From Halomonas sp. A40-4 (GTDB lineage Bacteria; Pseudomonadota; Gammaproteobacteria; Pseudomonadales; Halomonadaceae): a stretch of 64,000 nucleotides of DNA. This document shows, piece after piece, positions 27,882 through 42,904 of the stretch (its first letter is position 1; every line of letters begins with the position of its first letter). The position numbers and the translations under genes were made by a program. Below the pieces are notes generated by a model. That model did no database searches, had not been told where the DNA came from, and saw nothing but the letters and a program-made list of their open reading frames with translations. The stretch covers positions 124,001-188,000 of the forward strand of contig NZ_CP065230.1 in NCBI RefSeq assembly GCF_015767635.1. Reading direction: 5' to 3'.

Positions 27882-28717
27882 TTCTAGATCTAGATATTGG
27901 CAATACCTTGTCCAAGTGGCGCCTGAAAGACGCTGACAGCAGTGAGATACGGTCACGGGGCGCTGTATGGACACGTGAGGAATGGCGGCCCGGGGCTGAT
28001 ATACCCGACCTCGACGTGGTCGAAGCTGTGCGCATTTCAAGTGTTGCCCGGGCGGCCGTACTAGAGGAGACCGTGGGGCTGCTGCGTCGGCGGGTGCGGA
28101 ATGTCCATGTTGCCCGTTCAACTGCCGAAGCACTGGGCGTGGTCAACGGCTACGAAGAGCCCGAAAGATTAGGTGTCGACCGTTGGCTGGGTGCGCTGGC
28201 GGGCTATCAGCTCGCGGGTGGCTGCTGTGCGGTAGACTGTGGTAGTGCCATCACTATCGACTTCGTGCTGCCAGGCGGACAGCACCTGGGTGGCTTTATT
28301 GTACCCGGACTGCGCCTGATGAAGGAAAGCCTGAAGCTGGGAACGCGGAACGTGGCCATTGACCCGGAAAGCGAAGCGGACGCTCTGCTGGAGCCAGGGC
28401 GGCGAACGGTCGACGCTGTGAACCATGGCATTTACATGGCGGCAGTGAGTGCCATTAACCGCATCTACAGCGAGGTGTGCGATCAGGAAGGCGTGGCCCT
28501 GCCAATGCTGCTGACGGGTGGCGACGCCCGCGTGGTCTCGCGGGGGGTGCAGGTGCCCCACGCGGTGTGGCCTGATATGGTCTATGGCGGGCTTGAAGCG
28601 CGTTTCCCGCTCACCTTTGCCGAACGCGCGGGTAAGATGGCGGGCGCCCCGCGTGTTCCGGAGCCGGTATCATTGGAAAAAATTCGTGCGGGCCTTGCAT
28701 TCTCCATGCTGCTTTGA
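27878..28717 (+). CDS. coaX: Type III pantothenate kinase
   Basis: 279 residues, acetate-kinase/hexokinase-like fold. The phosphate-binding start is LDLDIGNTLSKW (Asp6, Gly8, Asn9, Thr10), then GVDRWLGALAGY and CAVDCGSAITIDFV with the conserved catalytic Asp regions, and LLTGGDA. It phosphorylates pantothenate in the first step of CoA synthesis. It is coupled to birA by a 4-base overlap. No terminator is obvious before the tRNA promoter. Confidence 0.92.
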   Translation: MILDLDIGNTLSKWRLKDADSSEIRSRGAVWTREEWRPGADIPDLDVVEAVRISSVARAAVLEETVGLLRRRVRNVHVARSTAEALGVVNGYEEPERLGVDRWLGALAGYQLAGGCCAVDCGSAITIDFVLPGGQHLGGFIVPGLRLMKESLKLGTRNVAIDPESEADALLEPGRRTVDAVNHGIYMAAVSAINRIYSEVCDQEGVALPMLLTGGDARVVSRGVQVPHAVWPDMVYGGLEARFPLTFAERAGKMAGAPRVPEPVSLEKIRAGLAFSMLL

Positions 28718-28822
28718 CAGAATGCAGCGCGTTCCAAGGCATGCGGCCAGCAAGTTTAGGGTAATAAAATCCTATGTTGTTGAACCCAAAGGTTGTTGCG
28801 GTCACTGAAGGTCAAAGTGAGC

Positions 28823-28850
28823 TTGACACGGCTTTGGAGCTTGGCATAAT
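28823..28850 (+). promoter_or_regulatory. Sigma-70 promoter for the tRNA-Tyr-Gly-Thr cluster
   Basis: TTGACA (28823-28828, perfect -35), 16-base spacer, CATAAT (28845-28850). The mature tRNA-Tyr begins 14 bases after the -10, consistent with a very short 5' leader. Confidence 0.75.
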
Positions 28851-28864
28851 GTGCCGCCTTAGTT

Positions 28865-28948
<84 letters not shown>

Positions 28949-29051
28949 GTTTCAAGCGTCAGCGACAAGTGTCGATGCCGTAGAATGAAAGCCGGAAGCG
29001 GGCAATATTACGACTAGGCGCGCTGCGGATGATCATTCTGAAGCAAGTTGC

Positions 29052-29125
<74 letters not shown>

Positions 29126-29153
29126 GTTAGGTACTGAGTTGTATAGGTACTTG

Positions 29154-29228
29154 GCTCATGTAGCTCAGGGGTAGAGCACACCCTTGGTAAGGGTGAGGTC
29201 GACGGTTCAAATCCGTCCATGAGCTCCA
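29154..29228 (+). tRNA. tRNA-Thr (anticodon GGT)
   Basis: 75 bases with encoded CCA. Acceptor GCTCATG pairs with CATGAGC; the anticodon loop TTGGTAA gives GGT; T-loop GGTTCAAATCC. It is the last tRNA of the cluster before the terminator. Confidence 0.96.
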
Positions 29229-29233
29229 TATTC

Positions 29234-29261
29234 AAAAAAGCGAGCGATGCTCGCTTTTTTT
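29234..29261 (+). terminator. Rho-independent terminator after tRNA-Thr
   Basis: AAAAAGCGAGC / GCTCGCTTTTT stem with a three-base loop and a seven-base T-run, six bases after the tRNA-Thr CCA. It separates the tRNA cluster from tRNA-Trp-secE. Confidence 0.92.
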
Positions 29262-29308
29262 GTCGCTGCCGCCAGTTGCTTGATGAAAGTGGTTGGCGTG
29301 AGCAAGGG

Positions 29309-29337
29309 TTGTCAAGCGGCTTTTTGTCCGCTATTAT
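29309..29337 (+). promoter_or_regulatory. Sigma-70 promoter for tRNA-Trp-secE-nusG
   Basis: TTGTCA (29309-29314), 17-base spacer, TATTAT (29332-29337). The start of transcription would fall about 45 bases before tRNA-Trp, and no terminator separates that tRNA from secE, so they are probably co-transcribed. Confidence 0.8.
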
Positions 29338-29388
29338 GACGCCCGCTGTTGCGTAGGCTGGAGAGCTTGTCTACGTAAATATTGATAC

Positions 29389-29464
<76 letters not shown>

Positions 29465-29537
29465 ATCTTCCCCAGATTGGTATGTCTTTTTCAAGAATTC
29501 CTTTGTCGCTTGCTGCACCCTGAGGAGTCTCGTTTTT

Positions 29538-29921
29538 ATGAAGCCGAGTTCTGTAAAACATGGCGCTGAGGTGCAACAGTCGCGCCATGACGGGCTCAAG
29601 TGGGCTGCAGTCATTGCGTTGCTTGTCGTTGCCGTTGTAGGTAATACCTATTTTGCCGATATTGGCCTGATCTACCGCGTGCTGGGCGTCGTGGTGTTGT
29701 GTGTCGCAGCTGGTCTGCTGGCACTTACCACGACCAAGGGGCGTGAGTTGGTAGAGCTGGCAATAAGCGCTAAGAAAGAGATTCAGCGCGTTGTATGGCC
29801 AACTCGCCCTGAAACCATTCAAACCACGGCGATTGTGCTTGTTGCTGTGCTGGTGGTTGGGTTGATGCTCTGGTTGATTGACACTCTTCTTGGCTGGGCG
29901 ATGTCCGGCGTTATTGGTTAG
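29538..29921 (+). CDS. secE: Preprotein translocase subunit SecE
   Basis: 127 residues from the ATG at 29538 (GAGGAG upstream), exactly the length of E. coli SecE. Three membrane helices (about 20-38, 43-63, 95-118). The essential cytoplasmic stretch before the last helix, [20 protein letters not shown], is conserved. It forms the SecYEG channel with SecY, encoded 26 kb downstream. The reading frame also runs upstream through the tRNA, but that part is not coding. Confidence 0.95.
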   Translation: MKPSSVKHGAEVQQSRHDGLKWAAVIALLVVAVVGNTYFADIGLIYRVLGVVVLCVAAGLLALTTTKGRELVELAISAKKEIQRVVWPTRPETIQTTAIVLVAVLVVGLMLWLIDTLLGWAMSGVIG

Positions 29922-29929
29922 GAGCTTGC

Positions 29930-30463
29930 ATGTCCAAACGTTGGTACGTCGTTCACGCCTATTCCGGCTTTGAAAAGCACGTGATGCGCTCCTTGATTGA
30001 GCGCGTCAAGATGTACGGCGTGGAAGATCGTTTTGGCGAGATTCTGGTGCCGACTGAAGAAGTCGTTGAAATGCGTGACGGTAAGCGTCGCAAGAGCGAG
30101 CGCAAGTTCTACCCCGGCTATGTGCTTGTCGAAATGGAAATGGCCGACGATACCTGGCACCTGGTAAACGAAACGCCCCGTGTAATGGGGTTTATTGGCG
30201 GTACCAAGGAAAAGCCAGCGCCCATTACCACGCGGGAGGCTGATGCCATTCTGCGTCGTGTCAAAGACGGCACCGACAGGCCGCGGCCCAAGCACATGTT
30301 TGAACCGGGCCAGTCTGTTCGTGTGGTTGACGGTCCCTTTGCTGATTTCAACGGCGTTGTGGAAGAGGTCAATTACGAGAAGAGCCGTCTGCAGGTCAGT
30401 GTGCTGATCTTCGGGCGTGCAACGCCTGTCGAACTCGAGTTCGCGCAGGTAGAGAAAGAATAG
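29930..30463 (+). CDS. nusG: Transcription termination/antitermination protein NusG
   Basis: 177 residues. N-terminal NGN domain ([27 protein letters not shown]) and a C-terminal KOW domain ([19 protein letters not shown]). It binds RNA polymerase and links it to Rho or to ribosomal S10. It follows secE by 8 bases. Confidence 0.97.
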   Translation: MSKRWYVVHAYSGFEKHVMRSLIERVKMYGVEDRFGEILVPTEEVVEMRDGKRRKSERKFYPGYVLVEMEMADDTWHLVNETPRVMGFIGGTKEKPAPITTREADAILRRVKDGTDRPRPKHMFEPGQSVRVVDGPFADFNGVVEEVNYEKSRLQVSVLIFGRATPVELEFAQVEKE

Positions 30464-30603
30464 CAGTCGATACCCTGGCGGGTGTGTCCCGTCAGTCGTT
30501 CGTGCTGCGCCATGTTTTGATTTGATTCGTGTCAGGTGACGATGTCGTCATCTGGCTGTTACCGGGGAGCCGAAAGGCGTTATCACCCAACTGGAGTAAA
30601 ACG
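30464..30603 (+). promoter_or_regulatory. rplK leader, candidate L1 autoregulatory site
   Basis: 140 bases between nusG and rplK. The last 60 bases contain a purine-rich TTACCGGGGAGCCGAAAGG segment; in enterobacteria L1 represses rplK-rplA by binding a GGGAG-containing structured site in this position. Also present is an imperfect hairpin CAGGTGACGATG / CGTCATCTG at 30534-30554. Assignment as the L1 site is by position and partial motif only. Confidence 0.45.
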
Positions 30604-31035
30604 ATGGCCAAGAAAGTACAGGCTTACATCAAGCTGCAGGTTGCTGCAGGTAAAGCCAATCCAAGTCCGCCCGTCGGCCCGGCACTGGGTCAGCACGGCG
30701 TGAACATCATGGAATTCTGTAAGGCGTTCAACGCAGAGACTCAGGATATCGAGCCTGGTCTGCCGACGCCTGTCGTGATTACGGTCTACTCTGACCGCAG
30801 CTTCTCGTTCATCACCAAGACGCCGCCGGCGGCTGTGCTGCTGAAGAAAGCAGCCGGCATCAAGTCGGGTTCAGGCGAGCCGAACAAGAAGAAGGTCGGC
30901 ACGGTGACACGCGAACAGCTTGAAGAGATCGCCACAACCAAAGAGCCGGATTTGACAGCGGCTGACATGGACGCAGCGGTCCGCACCATCGCGGGTAGTG
31001 CCCGCAGCATGGGCCTCAACGTGGAGGGTCTCTAA
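30604..31035 (+). CDS. rplK: Large ribosomal subunit protein L11
   Basis: 143 residues from the ATG at 30604 (CTGGAG upstream). L11 pattern: [34 protein letters not shown], and C-terminal rRNA-binding domain ending [13 protein letters not shown]. It builds the GTPase-associated centre and is needed for stringent response signalling. First gene of rplK-A; rplA follows after 2 bases. Confidence 0.97.
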   Translation: MAKKVQAYIKLQVAAGKANPSPPVGPALGQHGVNIMEFCKAFNAETQDIEPGLPTPVVITVYSDRSFSFITKTPPAAVLLKKAAGIKSGSGEPNKKKVGTVTREQLEEIATTKEPDLTAADMDAAVRTIAGSARSMGLNVEGL

Positions 31036-31037
31036 TC

Positions 31038-31730
31038 ATGGCGAAACTTACCAAGCGTGCCAAGCAGATTCGTGAAAAGGTCGACACCAACAAGGTCTAT
31101 TCCCTTGAAGAAGCTGTCGCTCTTCTCTCCGAGCTGTCGACGGTCAAGTTCAAGGAGTCTGTCGACGTGGCGATCAACCTGGGTGTTGACCCGCGTAAAT
31201 CAGACCAGGTGGTGCGTGGCGCTACTGTCATGCCTAACGGCACCGGCAAAGATGTGCGCGTTGCGGTCTTTACCCAGGGTGCCAATGCCGATGCCGCTAA
31301 AGAAGCAGGCGCCGACATTGTGGGCATGGACGATCTGGCCGAACAGGTCAAGAAAGGCGTGATGGATTTTGACGTCGTTATCGCCTCTCCGGACGCCATG
31401 CGCGTTGTTGGTCAGCTGGGCCAGATTCTGGGGCCGCGCGGCCTGATGCCTAACCCGAAAGTTGGCACCGTTACGCCCGATGTGGCGACGGCGGTTAAAA
31501 ATGCCAAGGCGGGTCAGGTGCGCTTCCGTACCGACAAGAACGGCATCATCCACACGACAGTTGGTAAAGTGGACTTCGATGCGGCGTCTATCAACGGCAA
31601 CGTTGAAGCGCTTGTCGCTGACCTGAAGCGTCTCAAGCCGAGTACGTCGAAAGGTATCTACTTTAAGAAAGTCACCCTGTCTACTACCATGGGCCCGGGT
31701 TTGACTATCGATCATTCTGCTTACGTATAA
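31038..31730 (+). CDS. rplA: Large ribosomal subunit protein L1
   Basis: 230 residues (234 in E. coli). The L1 signature [18 protein letters not shown] and [17 protein letters not shown] are present. It forms the L1 stalk and is the probable translational repressor of its own operon. The following 304 bases are the L10 leader. Confidence 0.97.
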   Translation: MAKLTKRAKQIREKVDTNKVYSLEEAVALLSELSTVKFKESVDVAINLGVDPRKSDQVVRGATVMPNGTGKDVRVAVFTQGANADAAKEAGADIVGMDDLAEQVKKGVMDFDVVIASPDAMRVVGQLGQILGPRGLMPNPKVGTVTPDVATAVKNAKAGQVRFRTDKNGIIHTTVGKVDFDAASINGNVEALVADLKRLKPSTSKGIYFKKVTLSTTMGPGLTIDHSAYV

Positions 31731-32034
31731 GCGGGTGTTCGTGAGGTTTTAGCAACAACCGAGCAATAACTTTGCGGTCCCTCGGTCATGCCGGGGCACC
31801 GTCAAAGACCGCAGGTGCCGCACTTTGGATGTATGCAGTAGATGCTGAAAAGTGTGGCTTAATTGCTCAAAGCGCCTGCGCAGATGGTGTGGCCGCCAGT
31901 TGGTAACGCTTTTTAGCTAACCGCTTTCTGGTGAGCACCATCCCTAAGGCTTCCAGCGTTGATCGACTGATCACCTGGAAGAGATGGTAACCACCGAGAC
32001 TTATAACAGGTTTCGGCACGAAGGAGTGATCACT
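31731..32034 (+). promoter_or_regulatory. rplJ (L10) leader region
   Basis: 304 non-coding bases upstream of rplJ, where enterobacteria carry the rplJL promoter and the structured L10-(L12)4 autoregulatory leader. Visible structure: TGCGGTC (31773-31779) pairs with GACCGCA (31807-31813), and CTTCCAG (31950-31956) pairs with CTGGAAG (31975-31981) around an inner GATC/GATC. AAGGAG at 32021 is the rplJ ribosome site. The exact L10 contact (kink-turn) was not resolved by eye. Confidence 0.6.
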
Positions 32035-32535
32035 GTGCCACTAGCACTTGAAGGCAAGAAAGCGATTGTTGCCGAGGTCAGTGAAGCGGCCAAGGACGCA
32101 CTCTCCGTCGTAGTTGCCGATTCTCGCGGTGTGACGGTCAGCAAGATGACCGATCTGCGTAAGCAGGCACGTGAGAATGGCGTCCAGCTGCGTGTTGTCC
32201 GCAACACCCTGGCGCGTCGCGCCCTCGAAGGCACCCAGTGGGAATGCCTGACCGAGAGCTTCGTGGGTCCAACTCTGTTGGCCTTCTCGACTGATCATCC
32301 GGGCGCTGCCGCTCGTTTGTTCAAAGAGTTTGCCAAAGACGACAAAGACTTCGAAGTCAAAGCGCTGGCCTACGAAGGTGAGCTGATTCCGGCTGCTGAC
32401 ATCGACCGTCTGGCAACCCTGCCGACTTACGATGAAGCAATTGCCAAGCTGATGTCGGTAATGAAAGAAGCCTCCGCTGGCAAGCTGGTTCGCACACTGG
32501 CTGCCCTGCGCGACCAGAAAGAAGAAGCGGCTTAA
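32035..32535 (+). CDS. rplJ: Large ribosomal subunit protein L10
   Basis: 166 residues from the GTG at 32035, selected because AAGGAG sits 8 bases upstream and E. coli L10 is 165 residues. Pattern: [34 protein letters not shown], and a C-terminal helix that binds L7/L12 dimers. It probably controls its own translation with L12 through the leader. Confidence 0.96.
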   Translation: MPLALEGKKAIVAEVSEAAKDALSVVVADSRGVTVSKMTDLRKQARENGVQLRVVRNTLARRALEGTQWECLTESFVGPTLLAFSTDHPGAAARLFKEFAKDDKDFEVKALAYEGELIPAADIDRLATLPTYDEAIAKLMSVMKEASAGKLVRTLAALRDQKEEAA

Positions 32536-32629
32536 ACGCTTTTTCTGCGCAACCTGAGGCTGCTTGAACCGAGCAATGAATCCCGAGTCGTCGGCAAACC
32601 GAGACTCCCGCAAAGTTAGGAATGAAACA

Positions 32630-33001
32630 ATGGCACTGACCAAAGACGATATCATCAATGCTGTAGCCGACATGTCCGTCATGGAAGTTGTCGAGCTGAT
32701 CGAAGCAATGGAAGAAAAATTCGGCGTTACTGCCGCGGCAGCTGTTGTGGCTGGCCCTGGTGGCGGCGAAGCGGCTGTTGAAGAAGAGCAGACCGAATTT
32801 GACCTGGTGCTGACCTCTGCTGGTGACAAGAAAGTTAACGTCATCAAAGCGGTACGTGAGATCACCGGTCTTGGCCTTAAGGAAGCTAAGGGTGCCGTTG
32901 ACGGCGCACCGGCGACCATCAAAGAAGGCATGGCCAAGGAAGACGCTGAAACAGCTAAGACGAAGCTGGAAGAAGCGGGCGCAAGCGTCGAGCTCAAGTA
33001 A
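32630..33001 (+). CDS. rplL: Large ribosomal subunit protein L7/L12
   Basis: 123 residues from the ATG at 32630. N-terminal dimerisation and L10-binding helices, a glycine/alanine hinge (around residues 38-50) and the globular factor-binding domain ([21 protein letters not shown]). Multiple copies form the ribosomal stalk recruiting EF-Tu and EF-G. A hairpin terminator/attenuator follows before rpoB. Confidence 0.97.
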   Translation: MALTKDDIINAVADMSVMEVVELIEAMEEKFGVTAAAAVVAGPGGGEAAVEEEQTEFDLVLTSAGDKKVNVIKAVREITGLGLKEAKGAVDGAPATIKEGMAKEDAETAKTKLEEAGASVELK

Positions 33002-33041
33002 TTCTTGTGCCGATGGCTTTACGCGCTGCGTAAGCTTCCAC

Positions 33042-33076
33042 GGCTGGCGGCGGGAACTCCCGCTGCCGGCCTTTTT
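33042..33076 (+). terminator. rplL-rpoB attenuator (Rho-independent hairpin)
   Basis: A 14-pair stem, GGCTGGCGGCGGGA with TCCCGCTGCCGGCC (two G-U pairs in RNA), followed by five T residues. It lies 40 bases after rplL and 178 before rpoB. In E. coli a partial terminator in the same place sets the lower expression of rpoBC relative to ribosomal proteins. Confidence 0.85.
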
Positions 33077-33253
33077 CTGTTGTAACTGAACGGTGAAGCA
33101 GAATCGTTGTAGTACGGTTATCGCAAGACTGTTATCGATCAAGATTTTCGACGGCGAGCTACCCGATCAGGAGCTTGCTGTTCGCGTCTGACACGGCCGC
33201 AGGGCAGATGACCACGCATCGGTCACCCATGGTGAACAAGCTGGGGAATACAG

Positions 33254-36200
33254 ATGGCTTACTCATATACTGAGAAAAAACGCATCCGCAAGGATTTCGG
33301 CAAACTGCCACAAGTGATGGATGTGCCTTACTTGCTGGCCATCCAGCTTGATTCCTATTACGACTTCCTCCAGCAAGATCGTTCGCCCGACGAGCGGCAC
33401 GAGATCGGCCTGCACGCGGCGTTCAAGTCCGTGTTTCCGATTGAGAGCTTCTCCGGTAATGCGGCGCTTGAGTATGTCAGCTACCGGTTCGGTACGCCGG
33501 CGTTCGATGTTAAGGAGTGCCAGCTGCGCGGAGTCACGTATTCCGCACCGCTGCGCGTCAAGGTTCGCTTGATCATTTATGATCGCGATTCCTCGAATAA
33601 AGCAATCAAAGATATCAAAGAGCAAGAAGTCTACATGGGGGAAATCCCCCTGATGACGGAGAACGGTACTTTTGTGATCAACGGTACCGAGCGGGTCATT
33701 GTGTCCCAGCTCCACCGCTCACCCGGTGTTTTCTTCGATCACGACAAAGGCAAGAGTCACTCATCCGGTAAGTTGCTCTATTCCGCCCGAGTGATTCCTT
33801 ACCGTGGTTCCTGGCTGGACTTCGAATTCGATCCCAAAGACAACGTCTTTGTGCGTATTGACCGCCGCCGTAAACTGCCGGCCACGGTGTTGATGCGTGC
33901 GCTGGGCATGAGTGCGGAAGAGATTCTCGACGAATTCTTTGAAACCAGCGTTTTCCACGTTGAAAAGTCTGGTTTTTCAGTGGAACTGGTGCCGTCGCGT
34001 CTGCGCGGCGAAACGGCCACCTTCGATATCAAGGATGGCAACGGAGAGACCATCGTTGAAGAAGGTCGCCGGATTACCCAGAAGCATATCCGCCAGCTCG
34101 AAAAAGCCGGGCTTGAGCGGCTGGATGTGCCGATGGAGTACCTGTTCGGCAAAACCCTGGCCAAGGACCAGATCGACAGCAAGACTGGCGAGCTGATCTG
34201 CCCGTGTAATACCGAAATTACCCCGGACGTGCTGGAAGCCATGGCCAAGGGCGGTATCAAGCGGATTGAAACGCTGTATACCAACGACCTGGACTGTGGT
34301 TCGTTTATTTCCGACACGCTGAAACTGGACACTACAGGGTCGCAGTTGGAAGCGCTGGTGGAAATCTACCGCATGATGCGCCCCGGTGAGCCGCCTACCA
34401 AGGAAGCCGCCGAGACGCTGTTCCACAATCTGTTCTTCACTGAGGACCGCTACGACCTGTCGGGCGTGGGTCGCATGAAGTTCAATCGTCGCTTACGCAA
34501 CGAAGGCGATACCGGTTCCGGCATCCTGGATCGTAAAGACATCCTCGACGTCCTTCGTGAGCTGATCAACATCCGCAACGGCTTTGGCGACGTTGACGAT
34601 ATCGATCACCTGGGTAACCGCCGTATTCGCTGCGTTGGCGAAATGGCCGAAAACCAGTTCCGTGTCGGTCTGGTGCGCGTTGAGCGCGCGGTGAAAGAGC
34701 GTCTTTCCATGGCGGAAAGTGAAGGCCTGATGCCGCAAGACCTGATCAACGCCAAGCCGGTGGCAGCGGCGGTGAAAGAGTTCTTTGGCTCTAGCCAGCT
34801 TTCGCAGTTCATGGACCAGAACAACCCGCTTTCGGAGGTGACTCACAAGCGCCGTGTTTCAGCGCTCGGCCCGGGTGGTTTGACCCGTGAGCGTGCCGGC
34901 TTCGAAGTGCGCGACGTACACGCCACGCACTATGGTCGCCTGTGCCCGATCGAAACGCCGGAAGGCCCGAACATCGGCCTGATCAACTCGCTGGCCACCT
35001 ACAGCCACACCAACAGCTACGGTTTCCTGGAAACGCCTTATCGCAAGGTAGTGAACCGTCAGTTGACCGACGATATTGTTCACCTCTCGGCAATCGAAGA
35101 AGGTGACTATGTTATTGCCCAGGCATCAGCGGCCGTGGATGAGTCCGGCAAGCTGAGCGACGATCTGGTGCAGGCCCGTCACAAGGGCGAAACCACCTTC
35201 ATGCGCCCTGAGCAGGTCACGCTGATGGATGTCTCGCCGCGCCAGGTGGTATCGGTGGCAGCGGCATTGATTCCGTTCCTTGAGCACGATGATGCCAACC
35301 GTGCCTTGATGGGTTCCAACATGCAGCGTCAGGCGGTGCCTACACTGCGTGCCGAGAAGCCACTGGTGGGTACCGGCATGGAGCGCTTCGTTGCCCGTGA
35401 CTCCGGTGTCTGTGCCGTAGCTCGTCGTGGCGGGGTGATTGATTCCGTTGATGCACGTCGTGTGGTAGTAAGGGTCAATGAAGACGAGATCATCGGCGGC
35501 GAAGCCGGGGTCGATATCTACAACCTGACCAAGTACACCCGCTCGAACCAGAATACCTGCATGAACCAGCGCCCCATCGTGCGGCCTGGTGACGACGTGG
35601 CGCGTGGCGATATCCTCGCCGACGGCCCGTCGGTGGACATGGGCGATCTGGCGCTGGGTCAGAACATGCGCATCGCTTTCATGCCCTGGAACGGCTACAA
35701 CTTCGAGGATTCCATCCTGCTTTCCGAGCGGGCGGCCCAAGAAGACCGTTTCACCACCATTCACATCCAGGAACTGACCAGCGTATCGCGCGACACCAAG
35801 TTGGGCCCGGAAGAGATTACGTCGGATATCCCCAACGTCGGTGAGTCGGCGCTTGGCAAACTGGACGATGCCGGTGTTGTCTACATTGGTGCCGAAGTGG
35901 GCCCGGGCGACATCCTGGTCGGTAAGGTAACGCCCAAAGGCGAAACCCAGCTGACGCCGGAAGAAAAGCTGCTACGTGCCATCTTCGGCGAGAAAGCGTC
36001 TGACGTAAAAGACACCTCGCTACGTGCCCCCACCGGCATGAAAGGCACCGTTATCGACGTTCAGGTGTTTACCCGTGACGGCGTCGAGAAAGACTCCAGG
36101 GCGCTTGCGATCGAGCAAATGCAGCTGGATGAGGTACGTAAGGATCTGCAGGAAACCTATCGTATCGCTGAAGACGCAACCTTCGAGCGTCTCAAGCGGA

Positions 36201-37330
36201 CCCTGGAAGGCCAGGTGGTTAACGGTGGCCCGAACCTCAAGAAAGGCGATACCCTTGATGCGGCGTACCTTGACGAGCTGCCGCGTCAGCAGTGGTTCAA
36301 GTTACGCATGCAGGATGAGAGCGTTAACGAGCTGCTGGCCCAGGCCGATGAGCAGCTGGAAAATCGCCGCAAAGAAATGGACGAGCGCTTTGAAGACAAG
36401 AAGCGCAAGCTGACCCAGGGCGATGATCTTGCACCGGGCGTGCTCAAGATCGTCAAGGTTTACATGGCCGTCAAGCGCCGCATTCAGCCGGGCGACAAGA
36501 TGGCTGGCCGCCACGGTAACAAGGGTGTTATCTCGGCGATCATGCCCATCGAAGACATGCCGTTCGACGAGCAAGGCGAGCCGGTTGACGTAGTGCTGAA
36601 CCCCTTGGGTGTACCGTCGCGGATGAACGTGGGTCAGATTCTCGAAACCCACCTGGGCATGGCGGCGCGTGGTCTAGGCGTCAAGATCGAAGCCATGTTG
36701 CGCGATGCCCGTGAACAGCAAGTGGCCGAGATCCGCGACTTCCTGGGGCAGGTATACAACACGCCAGGCACGCGGGTCGAAGACATCGATTCGCTGAGTG
36801 ATGACGAAGTCATTGCGCTGGCGAAAAACCTCAAGGCGGGCGTGCCCATGGCAACGCCGGTGTTTGACGGTGCTCAAGAGCACGAAATCAAGCACCTGCT
36901 CAAGCTGGCGGACATTCCCGAGTCGGGTCAGATGATATTGTACGACGGACGTAGCGGTGATGCCTTTGACCGCCCTGTTACCGTTGGCTACATGTACATG
37001 CTCAAGCTGAACCACTTGGTCGACGATAAGATGCATGCGCGTTCTACCGGTTCTTACTCGCTCGTCACCCAGCAGCCGCTGGGCGGTAAAGCGCAGTTCG
37101 GTGGTCAGCGCTTTGGTGAGATGGAAGTGTGGGCGCTGGAAGCTTATGGCGCGGCCTACACGCTGCAAGAGATGCTCACCGTCAAATCGGACGACGTCGA
37201 AGGACGCACCAAGATGTATAAGAACATCGTGGATGGCGACCACACCATGCAGGCAGGCATGCCGGAATCCTTCAACGTACTCGTGAAGGAAATCCGCTCG
37301 CTGGGCATCGATATCGAGTTAGAGAGCTAG
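33254..37330 (+). CDS. rpoB: RNA polymerase beta subunit
   Basis: 1358 residues (1342 in E. coli). The rifampicin pocket segment [20 protein letters not shown] is of sensitive type, with the usual Asp, His and Ser positions. Also seen are the active-site lysine region ([13 protein letters not shown]) and the C-terminal [20 protein letters not shown]. The rpoC start lies 10 bases after the stop. Confidence 0.98.
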   Translation: MAYSYTEKKRIRKDFGKLPQVMDVPYLLAIQLDSYYDFLQQDRSPDERHEIGLHAAFKSVFPIESFSGNAALEYVSYRFGTPAFDVKECQLRGVTYSAPLRVKVRLIIYDRDSSNKAIKDIKEQEVYMGEIPLMTENGTFVINGTERVIVSQLHRSPGVFFDHDKGKSHSSGKLLYSARVIPYRGSWLDFEFDPKDNVFVRIDRRRKLPATVLMRALGMSAEEILDEFFETSVFHVEKSGFSVELVPSRLRGETATFDIKDGNGETIVEEGRRITQKHIRQLEKAGLERLDVPMEYLFGKTLAKDQIDSKTGELICPCNTEITPDVLEAMAKGGIKRIETLYTNDLDCGSFISDTLKLDTTGSQLEALVEIYRMMRPGEPPTKEAAETLFHNLFFTEDRYDLSGVGRMKFNRRLRNEGDTGSGILDRKDILDVLRELINIRNGFGDVDDIDHLGNRRIRCVGEMAENQFRVGLVRVERAVKERLSMAESEGLMPQDLINAKPVAAAVKEFFGSSQLSQFMDQNNPLSEVTHKRRVSALGPGGLTRERAGFEVRDVHATHYGRLCPIETPEGPNIGLINSLATYSHTNSYGFLETPYRKVVNRQLTDDIVHLSAIEEGDYVIAQASAAVDESGKLSDDLVQARHKGETTFMRPEQVTLMDVSPRQVVSVAAALIPFLEHDDANRALMGSNMQRQAVPTLRAEKPLVGTGMERFVARDSGVCAVARRGGVIDSVDARRVVVRVNEDEIIGGEAGVDIYNLTKYTRSNQNTCMNQRPIVRPGDDVARGDILADGPSVDMGDLALGQNMRIAFMPWNGYNFEDSILLSERAAQEDRFTTIHIQELTSVSRDTKLGPEEITSDIPNVGESALGKLDDAGVVYIGAEVGPGDILVGKVTPKGETQLTPEEKLLRAIFGEKASDVKDTSLRAPTGMKGTVIDVQVFTRDGVEKDSRALAIEQMQLDEVRKDLQETYRIAEDATFERLKRTLEGQVVNGGPNLKKGDTLDAAYLDELPRQQWFKLRMQDESVNELLAQADEQLENRRKEMDERFEDKKRKLTQGDDLAPGVLKIVKVYMAVKRRIQPGDKMAGRHGNKGVISAIMPIEDMPFDEQGEPVDVVLNPLGVPSRMNVGQILETHLGMAARGLGVKIEAMLRDAREQQVAEIRDFLGQVYNTPGTRVEDIDSLSDDEVIALAKNLKAGVPMATPVFDGAQEHEIKHLLKLADIPESGQMILYDGRSGDAFDRPVTVGYMYMLKLNHLVDDKMHARSTGSYSLVTQQPLGGKAQFGGQRFGEMEVWALEAYGAAYTLQEMLTVKSDDVEGRTKMYKNIVDGDHTMQAGMPESFNVLVKEIRSLGIDIELES

Positions 37331-37340
37331 GAGCCGTCCC

Positions 37341-41555
<4,215 letters not shown>

Positions 41556-41583
41556 CATTGAGACCTGACCCTTTGGCATCATG

Positions 41584-41611
41584 GTCCTGTCGGTTTAGCG
41601 ACCGGCAGGAC
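41584..41611 (+). promoter_or_regulatory. Strong hairpin downstream of rpoC
   Basis: GTCCTGTCGGT pairs with ACCGGCAGGAC around a six-base loop (one G-U pair), 29 bases after the rpoC stop. It lacks a T-tract, so it may be a processing or RNA-stability element or a weak terminator. Confidence 0.6.
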
Positions 41612-41641
41612 TTGACGTCGGCTAGGGTCAGCCTTTAGAAT
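41612..41641 (+). promoter_or_regulatory. Candidate str operon promoter
   Basis: TTGACG (41612-41617), 18-base spacer, TAGAAT (41636-41641), directly after the rpoC hairpin and 78 bases before rpsL. Five of six bases match at both boxes, placing the str operon under its own promoter. Confidence 0.6.
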
Positions 41642-41718
41642 GCGCAGCCTTTAACAGTGGGGTGGGTACGCCCGCATCCGCTGGAAGGCCAGGCAACCAT
41701 TGGAGTCAGCTAAACACC

Positions 41719-42093
41719 ATGGCAACGATTAATCAGCTAGTGCGCAAGCCGCGTAAGCGCCCCGTCACCAAGAGTGACGTGCCCGCGCTTCAGGCTTGTC
41801 CGCAAAAGCGCGGCGTATGTACGCGCGTTTACACCACCACCCCGAAGAAGCCCAACTCGGCCCTGCGTAAGGTTTGCCGTGTGCGCCTTACCAACGGCTT
41901 CGAAGTGGCTTCCTATATCGGTGGTGAAGGTCACAACCTCCAGGAGCACTCTGTTGTGCTGATTCGTGGCGGTCGTGTGAAGGACTTGCCCGGTGTGCGT
42001 TATCACACCGTTCGCGGCGCCCTTGACACCTCTGGCGTACAGAATCGGAAGCAGGGTCGTTCCAAGTACGGTACCAAGCGTCCGAAGTCCTAA
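41719..42093 (+). CDS. rpsL: Small ribosomal subunit protein S12
   Basis: 124 residues from the ATG at 41719, the standard length. It guards decoding accuracy. The segments [10 protein letters not shown] and [13 protein letters not shown] carry the lysines at which streptomycin-resistance changes usually occur, so the sequence is of the sensitive type. First gene of the str operon. Confidence 0.98.
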   Translation: MATINQLVRKPRKRPVTKSDVPALQACPQKRGVCTRVYTTTPKKPNSALRKVCRVRLTNGFEVASYIGGEGHNLQEHSVVLIRGGRVKDLPGVRYHTVRGALDTSGVQNRKQGRSKYGTKRPKS

Positions 42094-42241
42094 TTCGGTG
42101 CTGCGTCGCGTAAGCGGCGTCCGTACGAGATGTTTATCACGCATATGATGGTCTGATAAGAGTAAGGTCGGGCGGCACTTCGCGAAATCGCTTGTGTGAG
42201 TTCCGAGTTTACCTGAAGGATCCTTAAATTGAGGGCTTATC

Positions 42242-42712
42242 ATGCCTAGAAGAAGAGTTGTAGCTAAGCGCGAAATCCTGCCGGATCCCAAGTTCGGAAG
42301 TGAGCGCCTGGCGAAGTTCATGAACCACCTGATGTTCAGCGGCAAGAAGTCCATAGCTGAGCGCATCGTTTATGGTGCGTTGGACAAGGTTGCCGAGCGT
42401 AGTAAAGAAGAGCCGCTGGAGATCTTCGACAAGGCGCTGGAAGCTATCCAGCCGATGGTCGAGGTAAAGTCGCGCCGTGTCGGTGGTGCGACTTATCAGG
42501 TGCCGGTTGAAGTTCGTCCGTCACGTCGCCAAGCGCTCGCCATGCGCTGGCTGGTTGACGCGGCGCGTCGTCGCGGTGAGAAAACGATGGTTCAGCGTCT
42601 TGCAGGCGAAATGCTGGATGCCGCTGAAGGCAAGGGTTCTGCCGTCAAGAAGCGCGAAGACGTGCATCGTATGGCAGAAGCCAACAAGGCCTTCTCGCAC
42701 TACCGTTTTTAA
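42242..42712 (+). CDS. rpsG: Small ribosomal subunit protein S7
   Basis: 156 residues, starting [20 protein letters not shown]. It nucleates folding of the 16S 3' major domain. The 148-base spacer from rpsL is where S7 binds to repress the str operon in E. coli; a similar role here is plausible but no matching structure was proven. Confidence 0.97.
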   Translation: MPRRRVVAKREILPDPKFGSERLAKFMNHLMFSGKKSIAERIVYGALDKVAERSKEEPLEIFDKALEAIQPMVEVKSRRVGGATYQVPVEVRPSRRQALAMRWLVDAARRRGEKTMVQRLAGEMLDAAEGKGSAVKKREDVHRMAEANKAFSHYRF

Positions 42713-42904
42713 GATCGGCGCTTTTAGCATCAGCGTTTTTAAATTCGGCGTTTTCTGGGGATGCTTTTTTGCTACTGCGCCGTGTCGAGATCAGTGAGCG
42801 TCAGTTGCAAGATGCCGCCGCTATCATGATTGATGGCGGCGGTGGCATAAGCAAAAAACGCACCTCCAGATTCACGAGCATCGCCAACAAACGGGAGTTC
42901 CACC
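42713..42904 (+). promoter_or_regulatory. rpsG-fusA spacer with 15-bp repeats and a GC-rich hairpin
   Basis: 192 non-coding bases. The first part has imperfect direct repeats with an exact 15-base period (TCGGCGCTTTTAGCA at 42715, TCAGCGTTTTTAAAT at 42730, TCGGCGTTTTCTGGG at 42745). A strong hairpin follows at 42813-42847 (TGCCGCCGC / GGCGGTGGCA arms around ATCA-TGAT). GGGAG before the fusA GTG is the ribosome site. No function is established; it could be a processing or attenuation site between the S7 and EF-G genes. Confidence 0.5.
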
